A stretch of DNA of 64,000 bases from the NCBI GenBank assembly GCA_964473255.1, contig CAYYOT010000018.1, positions 6,243 to 70,242 of the forward strand, written 5' to 3'. Below are positions 42,936 through 50,782 of the stretch, in pieces. How positions within the stretch are numbered: position 1 is the stretch's first letter; each line of letters opens with the position of its first letter. This stretch comes from Kuafuiihalomonas sp964473255. GTDB taxonomy: Bacteria; Myxococcota; Kuafuiibacteriia; Kuafuiibacteriales; Kuafuiibacteriaceae. The notes under the pieces were generated by a model. That model made no database searches. It was not told the DNA's origin and saw only the letters and a program-made list of their open reading frames with translations. Both the position numbers and the translations under genes were made by a program.

Positions 42936-44998
42936 CGGGACTCCTCCCACTGGGTCCAAAGCGACTCGAGAAAGGCGAGCGCATTGTCTTTGGCGCTGAT
43001 GAAGCGACCGTTCGGACCGGCATCCACGCCATCCAGGGGCCGGCCAGCGACGATGACGAGCTGCGCTCCCGCGTCGGCGAGCGCTCGCGCCATGCCTTCG
43101 GCGCCGGCCCGATAGGCTTCATCCGTCCCGCACAAGCAAGCGAAGGCGGCGCCGGAGTCGGCGAAGGCCTCGGCGCAGGCGGCCGGAGCATCGCATTCGG
43201 GTCCTTCGATCACGCCGAATGCCCCCGCGATGAAGAGGTTCCGGGCCCAGACCGACCGCGCGGTGAAGTCCGCGCGGCGCCCCAGGTTGGCCAAAAAGAC
43301 CCGAGGCAGCTCTCGGCCCTCCGCGCGGTGGCGGGAAGCGCGGCGGCGAAGCCCTTCGAACTCGTCCGCCCACCGCACGAAGGGCAAAGGGGGAACCACC
43401 TCGAAGGATGTTCCCGAGCCCGGGTCGAAGATCGGTCCGTCATCCGCCACCCGCTCGACGATCGACGACCAAGGACCAACGATGACGAAACACGGCTGCT
43501 CATCTCGCTGCTCTTCGTCGTCGGCCGCTGGCGGGGGCTCATCGTCGGGATTGGGGAAGGCGTTGACGCCGACGATGGCCCGACGGCGGTGAGCCACGTC
43601 GAGAAAAGCGCGCTCGCGCTGGCTGCGGATCTCGTCCTGCCAGCGGCCGATCTGCACCGCGGTCTGAAGCCCGCCTTCCGACTCGAACCGCTGAAAGCGG
43701 GACCACGCGGCCGACGCTATCGCCTCCGTGCGTGCCTCGACGTGATACGACCCCCCGGCCGGATCGATCACACGGTGCAGGTGGGACTCCTGTCGCAAGA
43801 TGAGATGGAGGTTCCGGGCCAGGCGCCGGGCCAGCGACGAAGCCGCCCCTCGCGCCAGGTCGAAGGGAATCGTCACCATCGCATCGGCGCCGCCGATGGC
43901 GCCCGCCGTCGCCGCCGCCACCACACGCAGCTGATTGGTCTCCACGTCGCTGAGGGTCAGCATGCTGCGGCTGGGCAGCGCTTCGATGAAGGGTCGAGCG
44001 CGGATTCCTCCGGCCTCCAGGGCTCGGTCGAAGACGCGACGGGTCGCCCGGAGGAGAGCGACCCCTTCGAAGACATCGGCGTCGAGGCTGACCCTGAGCT
44101 CGGTTGCGCTGACCGCTCGCTCGATCTCGACGCCGAGATCGGTCCAGCGTCGCCACCGCTCGACCGCTTCCGCCAAGACCGCCGCCAGCTGCAGGTCGGG
44201 GCTGGCTCCCGCCTCGCTCCAGACCGTCCCATCGATGCGGGCGACGCGGAAGCCGGGGCCCGCCGCTGCCAAGAGGTCGAGGGTGGCCGCTTCCAGCTGC
44301 CCGAGCGACGAGGGCAGCGAACCGAGGCGAGCCCGGGCTGCCATCCAGTCGGTGCCCGCGCACCCGCGCAGCTCGCCCGGCGCGTGCCCTGCCTTCTCCA
44401 CCGCGCGCAGAAGGGCCGCGGCCAGAGGCAGAGCCGCCGGACCTGCATCCAAAACGATGGCGGGCAGGCGCTCGACGTCACCAAGAACACGCTCAAGATC
44501 CGACGGTCGACGAACGACGAGCCCCGTACCCCAGGCCGGGTCGAACCTCTCGCGACTCCCCGCGAGGACCAGGACGACGGCATCGGCCCCCCCCGCGACC
44601 TCTTCGCCGATCTGGAGCGCAGCGTTCTCGGGCTCCGGTCCAAAGAGCGGGCTCCGGATCTGCCATCCCCGAGGTTCGGTGCGAAACGATCGCGTCGCGG
44701 TCCACGGGGCGAAAGCGTGCGCCGGAACGCTCGCGGCGAGCTCCAGCGGCTCGACGCCCCACCCGTCGGGCGTGGGCAGTCGGAGGGCCTGAAGCTCCCG
44801 TCCGCCCGTCACTCGCCGCACCTCCTCGAGGTACTCGGCCCATCGGGGGTCCCCGAACGATTCGACACCCGTCACTTCGCGCACGGCCCCATTCGATGCC
44901 GCGACCGTGGCCAGGTCAAGGCGGACGCGACCTGCTCGGTCACTCGGGCTCGGTCGCACCCGTCCGCCGGGCCCGAGAGAAGCTCTTCGGGGGATCAT
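42932..44998 (-). CDS. mutA: Methylmalonyl-CoA mutase beta (small) subunit
   Basis: This 688-residue protein is the non-B12 structural partner of the mutase. It keeps the mutase fold: LSDVETNQLRVVAAATAGAIGGADAMVTIPFD, ARNLHLILRQESHLHRVIDPAGGSYHVEA and a degenerate B12-like domain (RVFLANLGRRADFTARSVWARNLFIAGAFGVIEG). The DxHxxG cobalamin motif is absent there, as expected for a beta subunit. The ATG at 44998 is used, but a later start near VRLDLATV is possible because the first about 25 residues are Arg/Pro-rich. It is the first of mutA-mutB-meaB. Its 5' end is divergent from the MazG gene. Confidence 0.87.
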   Translation of the reverse strand: MIPRRASLGPGGRVRPSPSDRAGRVRLDLATVAASNGAVREVTGVESFGDPRWAEYLEEVRRVTGGRELQALRLPTPDGWGVEPLELAASVPAHAFAPWTATRSFRTEPRGWQIRSPLFGPEPENAALQIGEEVAGGADAVVLVLAGSRERFDPAWGTGLVVRRPSDLERVLGDVERLPAIVLDAGPAALPLAAALLRAVEKAGHAPGELRGCAGTDWMAARARLGSLPSSLGQLEAATLDLLAAAGPGFRVARIDGTVWSEAGASPDLQLAAVLAEAVERWRRWTDLGVEIERAVSATELRVSLDADVFEGVALLRATRRVFDRALEAGGIRARPFIEALPSRSMLTLSDVETNQLRVVAAATAGAIGGADAMVTIPFDLARGAASSLARRLARNLHLILRQESHLHRVIDPAGGSYHVEARTEAIASAAWSRFQRFESEGGLQTAVQIGRWQDEIRSQRERAFLDVAHRRRAIVGVNAFPNPDDEPPPAADDEEQRDEQPCFVIVGPWSSIVERVADDGPIFDPGSGTSFEVVPPLPFVRWADEFEGLRRRASRHRAEGRELPRVFLANLGRRADFTARSVWARNLFIAGAFGVIEGPECDAPAACAEAFADSGAAFACLCGTDEAYRAGAEGMARALADAGAQLVIVAGRPLDGVDAGPNGRFISAKDNALAFLESLWTQWEESR

Positions 44999-45080
44999 GC
45001 GGGAACCCAGGCCTCGGGGGACAGGGGGAATCGCGCGTGGCATCCTCGACCGCATGATCGAGCTCGAAGCCGAGGCCCCG

Positions 45081-45395
45081 ATGAATCGCTACCAAGCCTA
45101 CATCCACGAGTTGGAGGCCATGCACGGCTGGCTGGACGTCGACCTCGTCCACAACTGCTTCTTGATGGGCGAAGAAGTCGGGGAGCTCTTCAAGGCGGTT
45201 CGACGCTTCGAGAAGTACTACCGTTCGTCGACGGCCGAAGCGCCAGCGCAGGCCGATGCTCGCGCCCACGTGGCCGAGGAGATCGTGGACGTCTTCAACT
45301 ACTTGATCGCGATCGCCAATCGACTCGAGATCGACCTGGAGGACGCTTTTCGCGCGAAGAACGCGAAGAACCAAGAGCGCCGCTGGATCACATGA
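45081..45395 (+). CDS. MazG-family nucleotide pyrophosphohydrolase
   Basis: This 104-residue all-alpha NTP pyrophosphatase has GEEVGELFKAVRRFEKYY (first ExxE metal site) and AEEIVDVFNYLIAIANRLEIDLEDAFRAKNAKNQERRW (second ExxD site and the KNxxR phosphate-binding tail). It probably cleaves aberrant or excess (d)NTPs. The ATG at 45081 has GAGG five bases upstream; ATG 45054 has no such site. The 3' end overlaps the convergent SDR gene by eight bases. Confidence 0.87.
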   Translation: MNRYQAYIHELEAMHGWLDVDLVHNCFLMGEEVGELFKAVRRFEKYYRSSTAEAPAQADARAHVAEEIVDVFNYLIAIANRLEIDLEDAFRAKNAKNQERRWIT

Positions 45396-46134
45396 CGAGC
45401 CCCCCATCGACGTCCAGGCACCGACCGTTGAAGTAGTCGCACTCCACGATGAAACGCACCGCCTGCCACACGTCGTGGGGCTGTCCGATGCGTCCAACCG
45501 GTACCCGGGCGATGAGGGCGTCTTTGGCCTTTTGGTTCATGCCCCGAGTCATGGGGGTCTCGATCACCCCCGGAGCGATCGCGGCAACCCGAACCCCGAA
45601 GGGCGCAAACTCTCGGGCCCAGGTGACGGTATTGGCGGCCAAGGCCGCCTTCGCCGCCACGTAGTTGCTCTGCCCCCGGTTTCCTTGGCGCGCCACCGAC
45701 GACATGTTGATGACGACACCCGGACGACGGCCCGACCGGGCCATCGCCGCGACGACCTCGCGGACCATGTATGTGGCTCCGGATAGGTTCACGTCGATCA
45801 CGGCTTGCCAGAGGTCGTCGGCCAGGGTCGTGACTTCACCCGTCGTTCGGTCGCGCTTCACCAGGAGGCCGTCGCGAATCACTCCCGCATTGTTGACGAG
45901 GGCGTTCACGCCTCCGAGCTCCCGATCGGCCCAAGCTACGAAGGCCCGGCAGGCCTCCGGGTCGGCCACGTCCAGTCGTCGGGTCGCGATCCCCTGCGAG
46001 CGTGAAGCGAGCGCGGCTTCGTCGATGTCTCCTGCTGCGACGCGCGCGCCCGCCCCGTGCAGCTCTTCGGCGAACGTGGCTCCCAAGCCCGACGCCGCCC
46101 CGGTGACGATGACGCTTAGCTCATTTAGCTCCAT
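45388..46134 (-). CDS. Short-chain dehydrogenase (3-hydroxyacyl-CoA/3-oxoacyl reductase type)
   Basis: This 248-residue SDR has VTGAASGLGATFAEEL (cofactor loop), LDVADPEA, VNNAGVIRDGLL (NNAG), INMSSVARQGNRGQSNYVAAKAAL (catalytic Ser, Tyr, Lys) and ends GRCLDVDGGLVM, a FabG-like ending. The wording GAASGLGATFAEEL and the AGD after the second strand favour NAD-dependent 3-hydroxyacyl-CoA dehydrogenase-like members. Its ATG at 46134 follows a 234-base non-coding stretch. No fatty-acid gene is adjacent. Confidence 0.88.
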   Translation of the reverse strand: MELNELSVIVTGAASGLGATFAEELHGAGARVAAGDIDEAALASRSQGIATRRLDVADPEACRAFVAWADRELGGVNALVNNAGVIRDGLLVKRDRTTGEVTTLADDLWQAVIDVNLSGATYMVREVVAAMARSGRRPGVVINMSSVARQGNRGQSNYVAAKAALAANTVTWAREFAPFGVRVAAIAPGVIETPMTRGMNQKAKDALIARVPVGRIGQPHDVWQAVRFIVECDYFNGRCLDVDGGLVM

Positions 46135-46266
46135 GGGCTACCTTCATACCGGTCCCGAGCCGCCCTGGACCAGAGTGCGTCGCCTCCGCCCAATCCAACG
46201 GTGGTTGCCTCACTTTCCTGTCCTACCAGTGCGCTCCGGTCCCCGTGATCCGGAAGATGATGCTAA

Positions 46267-46281
46267 GGCCCGACGCGGGCC
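46267..46281 (-). terminator. GC-rich hairpin downstream of serA (weak terminator candidate)
   Basis: On the minus strand GGCCCG pairs with CGGGCC around a three-base loop, about 88 bases after the serA stop. It is followed by TTAGCATCATCTT, which has few consecutive T, so an intrinsic terminator would be weak. The surrounding 234-base gap contains further pairing arms. Confidence 0.4.
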
Positions 46282-46368
46282 CTGCCCTGTGAACCGAAGC
46301 GTGGGCGACGGTCACGCCGACCGAGTGCGCTCCCACACTCGCAAACTGCATCGTGTCTTCGATTCGGC

Positions 46369-47601
46369 TCAGTAGAGGATTCGGGTTCGAATGACGCCGT
46401 CGATCCGGTCGAGCTTCGCCTTCAGCGGTGTGCCGTCGTGGTCGACGTCAACCACGACATACCCCAAGTGTTCGCTCGTCCGAAGGTACTGACCAATGAC
46501 GTTGGCCTTGTCATCGCTGAAGGTCCGGTTGAGCTCGGTGAGCACGCCCGGCTGGTTTCGGTGGATGTTGAGGATGCGGTGGGCGTTTTCTTTCACGGGA
46601 AGACTGATGTTCGGAAAGTTCACCGCACCGATCGTCGAGCCTTCATCGCTATAGGCCTGAAGCTTGGTCGACACCTCGGTCCCGATGTTCTGCTGAGCCT
46701 CGACGGTGCTGCCTCCGATGTGGGGAGTGAGAATGACGTTCGGCAAGCCCTGCAAGGGGCTTTCGAACGCTTCGTCGTTCGACTTGGGCTCGGCGGGAAA
46801 CACGTCGACCGCGGCTCCGAGTAGGTGCCCGCTCCGCAGCGATTCGGCCAGCGCTTCGATCACGACGACGTTGCCGCGGCTGAGATTCAGCAAGCACGAG
46901 CCCGGCTTCATCTGAGCGATCCGCGCACCGTCCATCATGTTGGCGGTATCCGGTGCTTGCGGGACGTGCAGGGTGACGAAGTCGCACTGCGGCAGGAGCT
47001 CGTCGAGGCTCCGCACCTGACGGGCGTTGCCCATGGGAAGCTTCGGTTGAATGTCGTAGAAGAGCACCTTCAGGCCGAAGGCCTCGGCCAGGATCGATAC
47101 CTGAGAGCCGATGTGCCCGTAGCCTATGATCCCCAAGGTACGCCCGCGAAGCTCGTGGCTGTTCTTCGCGGACTTGGTCCATTTCGCGCGGTGGGCGGCG
47201 GTGTTCTTGTCGCCGATGCCGCGAAACAGCATCACCATCTCCGCCAGAACCAACTCGGCCACGCTCCGCGTGTTGGAATGCGGAGCATTGAACACTGGGA
47301 TCCCGAGCTTGGCCGCGTCATCCAGCGCCACTTGGTTGGTGCCGATGCAGAAGCATCCGATCGCCATGAGCCGAGGCGCCTTTCGCAGGACCTCGGCCGT
47401 GAGCTGCGTCCGCGAACGAACACCCACCATGTGCGCTGGCTCCAGCGCTTGGACCAGGTCCTCGCCGACGAGCGACGTGCCGAGACGACGAACGTTCGTG
47501 TACCCATGGGCGGCGAGGTTCTCAACCGCCTTATCGTGGATGCCTTCGAGGAGCAGGATGTGAATCTTCTCTTTGGGGAAGGACAACGCCTGTCGCGACA
47601 T
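46369..47601 (-). CDS. serA: D-3-phosphoglycerate dehydrogenase
   Basis: SerA oxidises 3-phosphoglycerate to phosphohydroxypyruvate, the first step of serine (and so glycine) synthesis. Relatives can reduce 2-oxoglutarate to D-2-hydroxyglutarate. The 410-residue protein has GVRSRTQLTAEVL, the cofactor loop GIIGYGHIGSQVSILAEAFGLKV, LNLSRGNVVV, AVDVFPAEP and HIGGSTVEAQQNIG (catalytic His region). A C-terminal ACT domain follows (about 340-410, RNQPGVLTELNRTFSD and GYVVVDVD), which in relatives mediates serine feedback. ATG 47601 has AAGGA just upstream, inside the end of the preceding gene. Confidence 0.95.
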   Translation of the reverse strand: MSRQALSFPKEKIHILLLEGIHDKAVENLAAHGYTNVRRLGTSLVGEDLVQALEPAHMVGVRSRTQLTAEVLRKAPRLMAIGCFCIGTNQVALDDAAKLGIPVFNAPHSNTRSVAELVLAEMVMLFRGIGDKNTAAHRAKWTKSAKNSHELRGRTLGIIGYGHIGSQVSILAEAFGLKVLFYDIQPKLPMGNARQVRSLDELLPQCDFVTLHVPQAPDTANMMDGARIAQMKPGSCLLNLSRGNVVVIEALAESLRSGHLLGAAVDVFPAEPKSNDEAFESPLQGLPNVILTPHIGGSTVEAQQNIGTEVSTKLQAYSDEGSTIGAVNFPNISLPVKENAHRILNIHRNQPGVLTELNRTFSDDKANVIGQYLRTSEHLGYVVVDVDHDGTPLKAKLDRIDGVIRTRILY

Positions 47602-47609
47602 GGGATCCT

Positions 47610-49004
47610 TCAATCGAAGATCTTGCCCGGGTTCAAGCGAAGGTTGGGGTCGAAGGCCCGTTTGATGTTCCGGAACGCAACCAGCTCGGCCGGCGCGCGA
47701 CTGAATCGAAGGAAGGGCTTCTTGAGCAGGCCGATGCCGTGCTCCGCCGAGATGCTCCCGCCGTGCCGGCGGACCAGCTCGAACAGAACCTCGTCCGTTC
47801 CGTGGCAGGCCTCGAAAAACGCCTCCGCCTCGAGATCTTCGGGTTTCATGACGTTGATGTGGACGTTGCCGTCACCGACGTGTCCGAAGAGGTAGACACC
47901 AAACTCCGGGTATCTCGCGGCCAGCGTGGCCTGGAGTTCGCCGACGAACGACGGAAGACCGGCGACCGGAATCGAAACATCGTTTTTATGCAGGAGGCCG
48001 GCTCGGGCCAAGGATTCACTGATCGACTCCCGGAGGGCCCAGAGCTCCCGCGAGCGCGCCGCGGACTCGGCGAGCACACCGTCTCGAACCAACCCGTCGG
48101 CAACGACCTGCTCCATCCAGGCATCGACGGAGGACCACCCCGCCGGCGCCTCGAGCTCGACCAGCACGTACGCCGGATGATCGTCGGAAAACGGTGAGGT
48201 CGCGGCACCCTCCTCCTCGACCACCCGCCGACAGGCATCACTCAAGAACTCGAAAGCCAGCAGCACCGGCCCCTCGGCCTGACGGACGGAGCGGTAGAGC
48301 TCGAGCGCTCGCTGGAGCGTCTCCACGCCGAAGAGGGCAACACGCGTCTCTCTCGGGGGACGCTCGAGCTTGAGGGTGGCAGCCGTGATCACGCCCAAGG
48401 TGCCTTCGCTTCCGATGAAGAGCTGGCGCAGGTCGAACCCCGTGTTGTTCTTCTCGAGAGCGCCGTTCAGTTGCAGCAACTCTCCGGAGACCGTGACGAC
48501 CTCGAGACCCAAAACCCAGTGGCGTGTGGTCCCGTACCGCACCACTCGGATCCCGCCGGCATTGGTGGCGATGTTGCCCCCGATCTGGCTCGAGCCGGAC
48601 GACGCAAAATCGACGGGCCACGTGAGATCGTCGGGCTCGACGTGGGCGTGTACCGCCTTCGTGACCGCGCCGGCCTCCACCCGCACCGAGCGCCCGATCG
48701 CGTCGACCGGCCCGAGCTTCCGCATGCGCTCGAGGGAAAGCACGATTTCGCCATTCGCAGCGACGGCTCACCCGGCGAGACCGGTGCGGCCTCCGGAAGG
48801 AACAACGGCGACTCCGTGGGTGTCGGCGAGGACGAGAAAGCGCCGGACATCTTCTGCCGAGCGCGGAAAGACGACCGCCGTCGGGGCGGGGGCGACGACG
48901 CGGGTCCAGTCTCGACCGTAAGCGTCGAGGTCTGTGGGCTCGGTAGAGACGAAACCTCGGTCGAAATCCGACTCGAGGATGCGCAGGAGCTCGGGCGCCG
49001 TCAT
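47610..49004 (-). pseudogene. FAD-linked D-2-hydroxyacid dehydrogenase (D-2-hydroxyglutarate dehydrogenase-like), in-frame TGA at 48768-48770
   Basis: This is a GlcD-family flavoenzyme oxidising a D-2-hydroxyacid to the keto acid. Full length would be 464 residues. The first 78 residues (MTAPELLRILESDFD through VVPSGGRTGLAG) are followed by TGA at 48768-48770, and the same frame continues AVAANGEIVLSLERM. Relatives have Gly at this spot (GGRTGLxGGAV), so one base change (GGA to TGA) explains it. The C-terminal part is intact: GNIATNAGGIRVVRYG, IGSEGTLGVIT, HKNDVSIPVAGLPSFV, FGHVGDGNVH and SAEHGIGLLK. The HKNDVSIP and AEHGIGLLK forms favour D-2-hydroxyglutarate or D-lactate dehydrogenase. It lies between the betaine methyltransferases and serA. 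Confidence 0.85.
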
Positions 49005-49009
49005 GTCCG

Positions 49010-49852
49010 TCAAGCAGGCTTCTTGAAGTGCATGATTCCCCAGGCGAGGTGCCCCGCTCGGCCGGCGTCGATCCAGTGCTGAAGCCCCGTCTTCATGTTC
49101 TCGAGGTAGGCCTCGGAGCACGTCTCGAGCAAGTCTTCGTAGCGTTTCTCGAGCTCCTGCTTCACGCGAGCATAGTGGCGAGGAAGCTGCTCCGACAACG
49201 CTTGGATCTCAACTTCTACCAGCCCCGCGGCCGAAGCGAGGTCGCGGTACATCCGAAATGAACCCATCGCGTCCAAGTGGATTCTCGCCAGAACCGGCCC
49301 GAGGACGTCGGGCGGGCAATCGTCGGCCTGCATGGGATCAGTGAAGATGAAGTCTCCACCCGGCGCGAGCACGCGAGCGATCTCGGAGATGACGCGGGGT
49401 TTGTCGCCGCTATGAAGGATTGCGTCCTGACACCACACCACGTCGAACGACGCGTCCTCCACGGGAATGCTTTCGAACGCCCCATCGACCACCGCTATTC
49501 GCTCGTTCAGACCGGCTTCGCGATTCAACGCTCGCGCGCGCTCGTTCTGAGCCGTGCTGAGGTTCAGGCAAACCACGTTTTGAAGGTCGAAGGCTCGGGC
49601 CAAGCGCCGGGCCGCCCCTCCGTACCCCGAACCCACATCGAGGAGTCGCGTCGATGAATCGAGGCTGAGCCGCGCCGCCATGGCGTCCACCGTTCGTCGA
49701 CTGGCCTCGAAGATCGGCTCTTCGAGCGACTCGTATAGGCCGACGTGGATGTCTTCGCCACCCCAGATCCGGAAGTAAAAGTTGTCGGCGTCGCCGCTGT
49801 CGTAATAGTCGCGGGCAATTTTCACGACTTCGGAGCTGTGCTCGATCGTCAT
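49010..49852 (-). CDS. Sarcosine/dimethylglycine N-methyltransferase (SDMT)
   Basis: This SAM-dependent enzyme adds the second and third methyl groups to sarcosine and dimethylglycine, giving glycine betaine. The 280-residue protein has the family N-terminus ARDYYDSGDADNFYFRIWGGEDIHVGLY, the AdoMet site LLDVGSGYGGAARRLA, WCQDAILHSGDK and FTDPMQADDCPPDVLGPVLARIHL. The DADNFYFxIWGGEDIH block is characteristic of sarcosine/dimethylglycine methyltransferases. It starts four bases after the gsmT stop and ends five bases before the FAD dehydrogenase, so all are one transcript. Confidence 0.93.
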   Translation of the reverse strand: MTIEHSSEVVKIARDYYDSGDADNFYFRIWGGEDIHVGLYESLEEPIFEASRRTVDAMAARLSLDSSTRLLDVGSGYGGAARRLARAFDLQNVVCLNLSTAQNERARALNREAGLNERIAVVDGAFESIPVEDASFDVVWCQDAILHSGDKPRVISEIARVLAPGGDFIFTDPMQADDCPPDVLGPVLARIHLDAMGSFRMYRDLASAAGLVEVEIQALSEQLPRHYARVKQELEKRYEDLLETCSEAYLENMKTGLQHWIDAGRAGHLAWGIMHFKKPA

Positions 49853-49856
49853 CGGT

Positions 49857-50684
49857 CTACTCGTCCGGATGGTACTCTTCGTCCGGAATGTACTTCTTGG
49901 AGGCCACGTGGATCCAGAAGTCCGGGTTTTCGGACCGGTGCGTCTCTTGGAAGTCGCCGAACGTCTTCACATCTTGAAAGCCTACTTCGTAAAGAAGCCT
50001 CCTCACGTAGTTTCTGCGAAGCGGGTACATGTTCAAGTGGTATTCCGAATTATCGGGGAATCGATAAACGAAGCGCGCCAGACCTTCGTCGACGTACTCG
50101 GGCTCGGCTTCGACGTTGTCGCCGCAATAGTAGTACTTGTGAGTGGGCTGTGTTCCCGAATCCAGGATCGCGTCGTAGTTGCGGGAGTCGAGGATGAGGA
50201 CTCCATCGTGGCGGAGCGCCGCGTAGAACTCGGCCAGGGCCTTTCGGCGGTCGCGTTCGGAGAAGAGGTGCGTGAATGAATTACCCAGGCAGATGATCGC
50301 GTCGTACTTTCCGTACAGGTCGCGATTTAGCCAGCGCCAGTCGGCGTGGACCGTCTGGAGGACGTGGTTACGTCGGCGACCGTTTTCGAACGCCTTGGCC
50401 AACATCTCGGGACTGCCGTCGACGCTGACGACGGAGAAGCCCGCTTCGATGAGACGGACCGAGTGAAAGCCAGTTCCGGCTGAGACGTCCAACACGCGCT
50501 TCTTGTCCAAGGACCGAAGCGTTCGAATGAAGAAGTCACCTTCACTCTGTGCTCGTGCGTCCCAGTCGATCAGCTCGTCCCACTTGTCGACGAACGCGTG
50601 GACATACTCGTTGGTGTATTGGTCGGTGTTTCGTACTGCCAGAGGGTTACCCTCATAGCGCTGCTTTTCGGTATGATTTTCCAT
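49857..50684 (-). CDS. Glycine/sarcosine N-methyltransferase (GSMT)
   Basis: This enzyme methylates glycine to sarcosine and dimethylglycine, the first steps of betaine synthesis. It is 275 residues. YEGNPLAVRNTDQYTNEYVHAFVDKWDELIDWDAR is the diagnostic N-terminus, followed by VLDVSAGTGFHSVRL (AdoMet loop), VDGSPEMLAKAFEN, ICLGNSFTHLFSE, LDSRNYDAIL and THKYYYCGDNVEAEP. The ATG at 50684 fits the family start (MENHTEKQRYEG); an upstream extension is Arg/Pro-rich. A TTGACG-17-TATGGC promoter lies 49 bases upstream, inside the gap after purK, so this unit can be expressed apart from purEK. Confidence 0.94.
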   Translation of the reverse strand: MENHTEKQRYEGNPLAVRNTDQYTNEYVHAFVDKWDELIDWDARAQSEGDFFIRTLRSLDKKRVLDVSAGTGFHSVRLIEAGFSVVSVDGSPEMLAKAFENGRRRNHVLQTVHADWRWLNRDLYGKYDAIICLGNSFTHLFSERDRRKALAEFYAALRHDGVLILDSRNYDAILDSGTQPTHKYYYCGDNVEAEPEYVDEGLARFVYRFPDNSEYHLNMYPLRRNYVRRLLYEVGFQDVKTFGDFQETHRSENPDFWIHVASKKYIPDEEYHPDE

Positions 50685-50733
50685 GGTCTGAGAGACGCGG
50701 TAGAGCCGTGGTCGGCTGCGCGGCGGAGACAAC

Positions 50734-50762
50734 GCCATACCGGACCGGTCGGCGGGCGTCAA
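50734..50762 (-). promoter_or_regulatory. Candidate promoter of the gsmT-sdmT-D2HGDH-serA unit
   Basis: The minus strand reads TTGACG (50762-50757, five of six to consensus), a 17-base spacer and TATGGC (50739-50734, three of six, TAT kept). It lies in the 98-base gap between purK and gsmT. The spacing is optimal. Salt or osmotic control is plausible for betaine genes but nothing here shows it. Confidence 0.42.
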
Positions 50763-50782
50763 AACCTACGGAAGAAACCTGG

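Noticed and set aside
42401..45436. A long plus-strand open frame (about 1000 codons) opposite the methylmalonyl-CoA mutase genes
   Set aside because: It is a GC-rich antisense shadow; it has no recognisable domain except a short MazG segment at the end, which belongs to a gene with its own start at 45081.
46135..46368. 6S RNA or tmRNA call
   Set aside because: Only short sequence similarity by eye (TGAGCCGA includes the serA stop), and the fold does not clearly match; left as an unnamed structured region.
48768..48770. Selenocysteine insertion or codon reassignment at the TGA
   Set aside because: Relatives have Gly, not Cys, at this place; no selenocysteine element was evident; TGA ends many other genes in the window, so it is not recoded.
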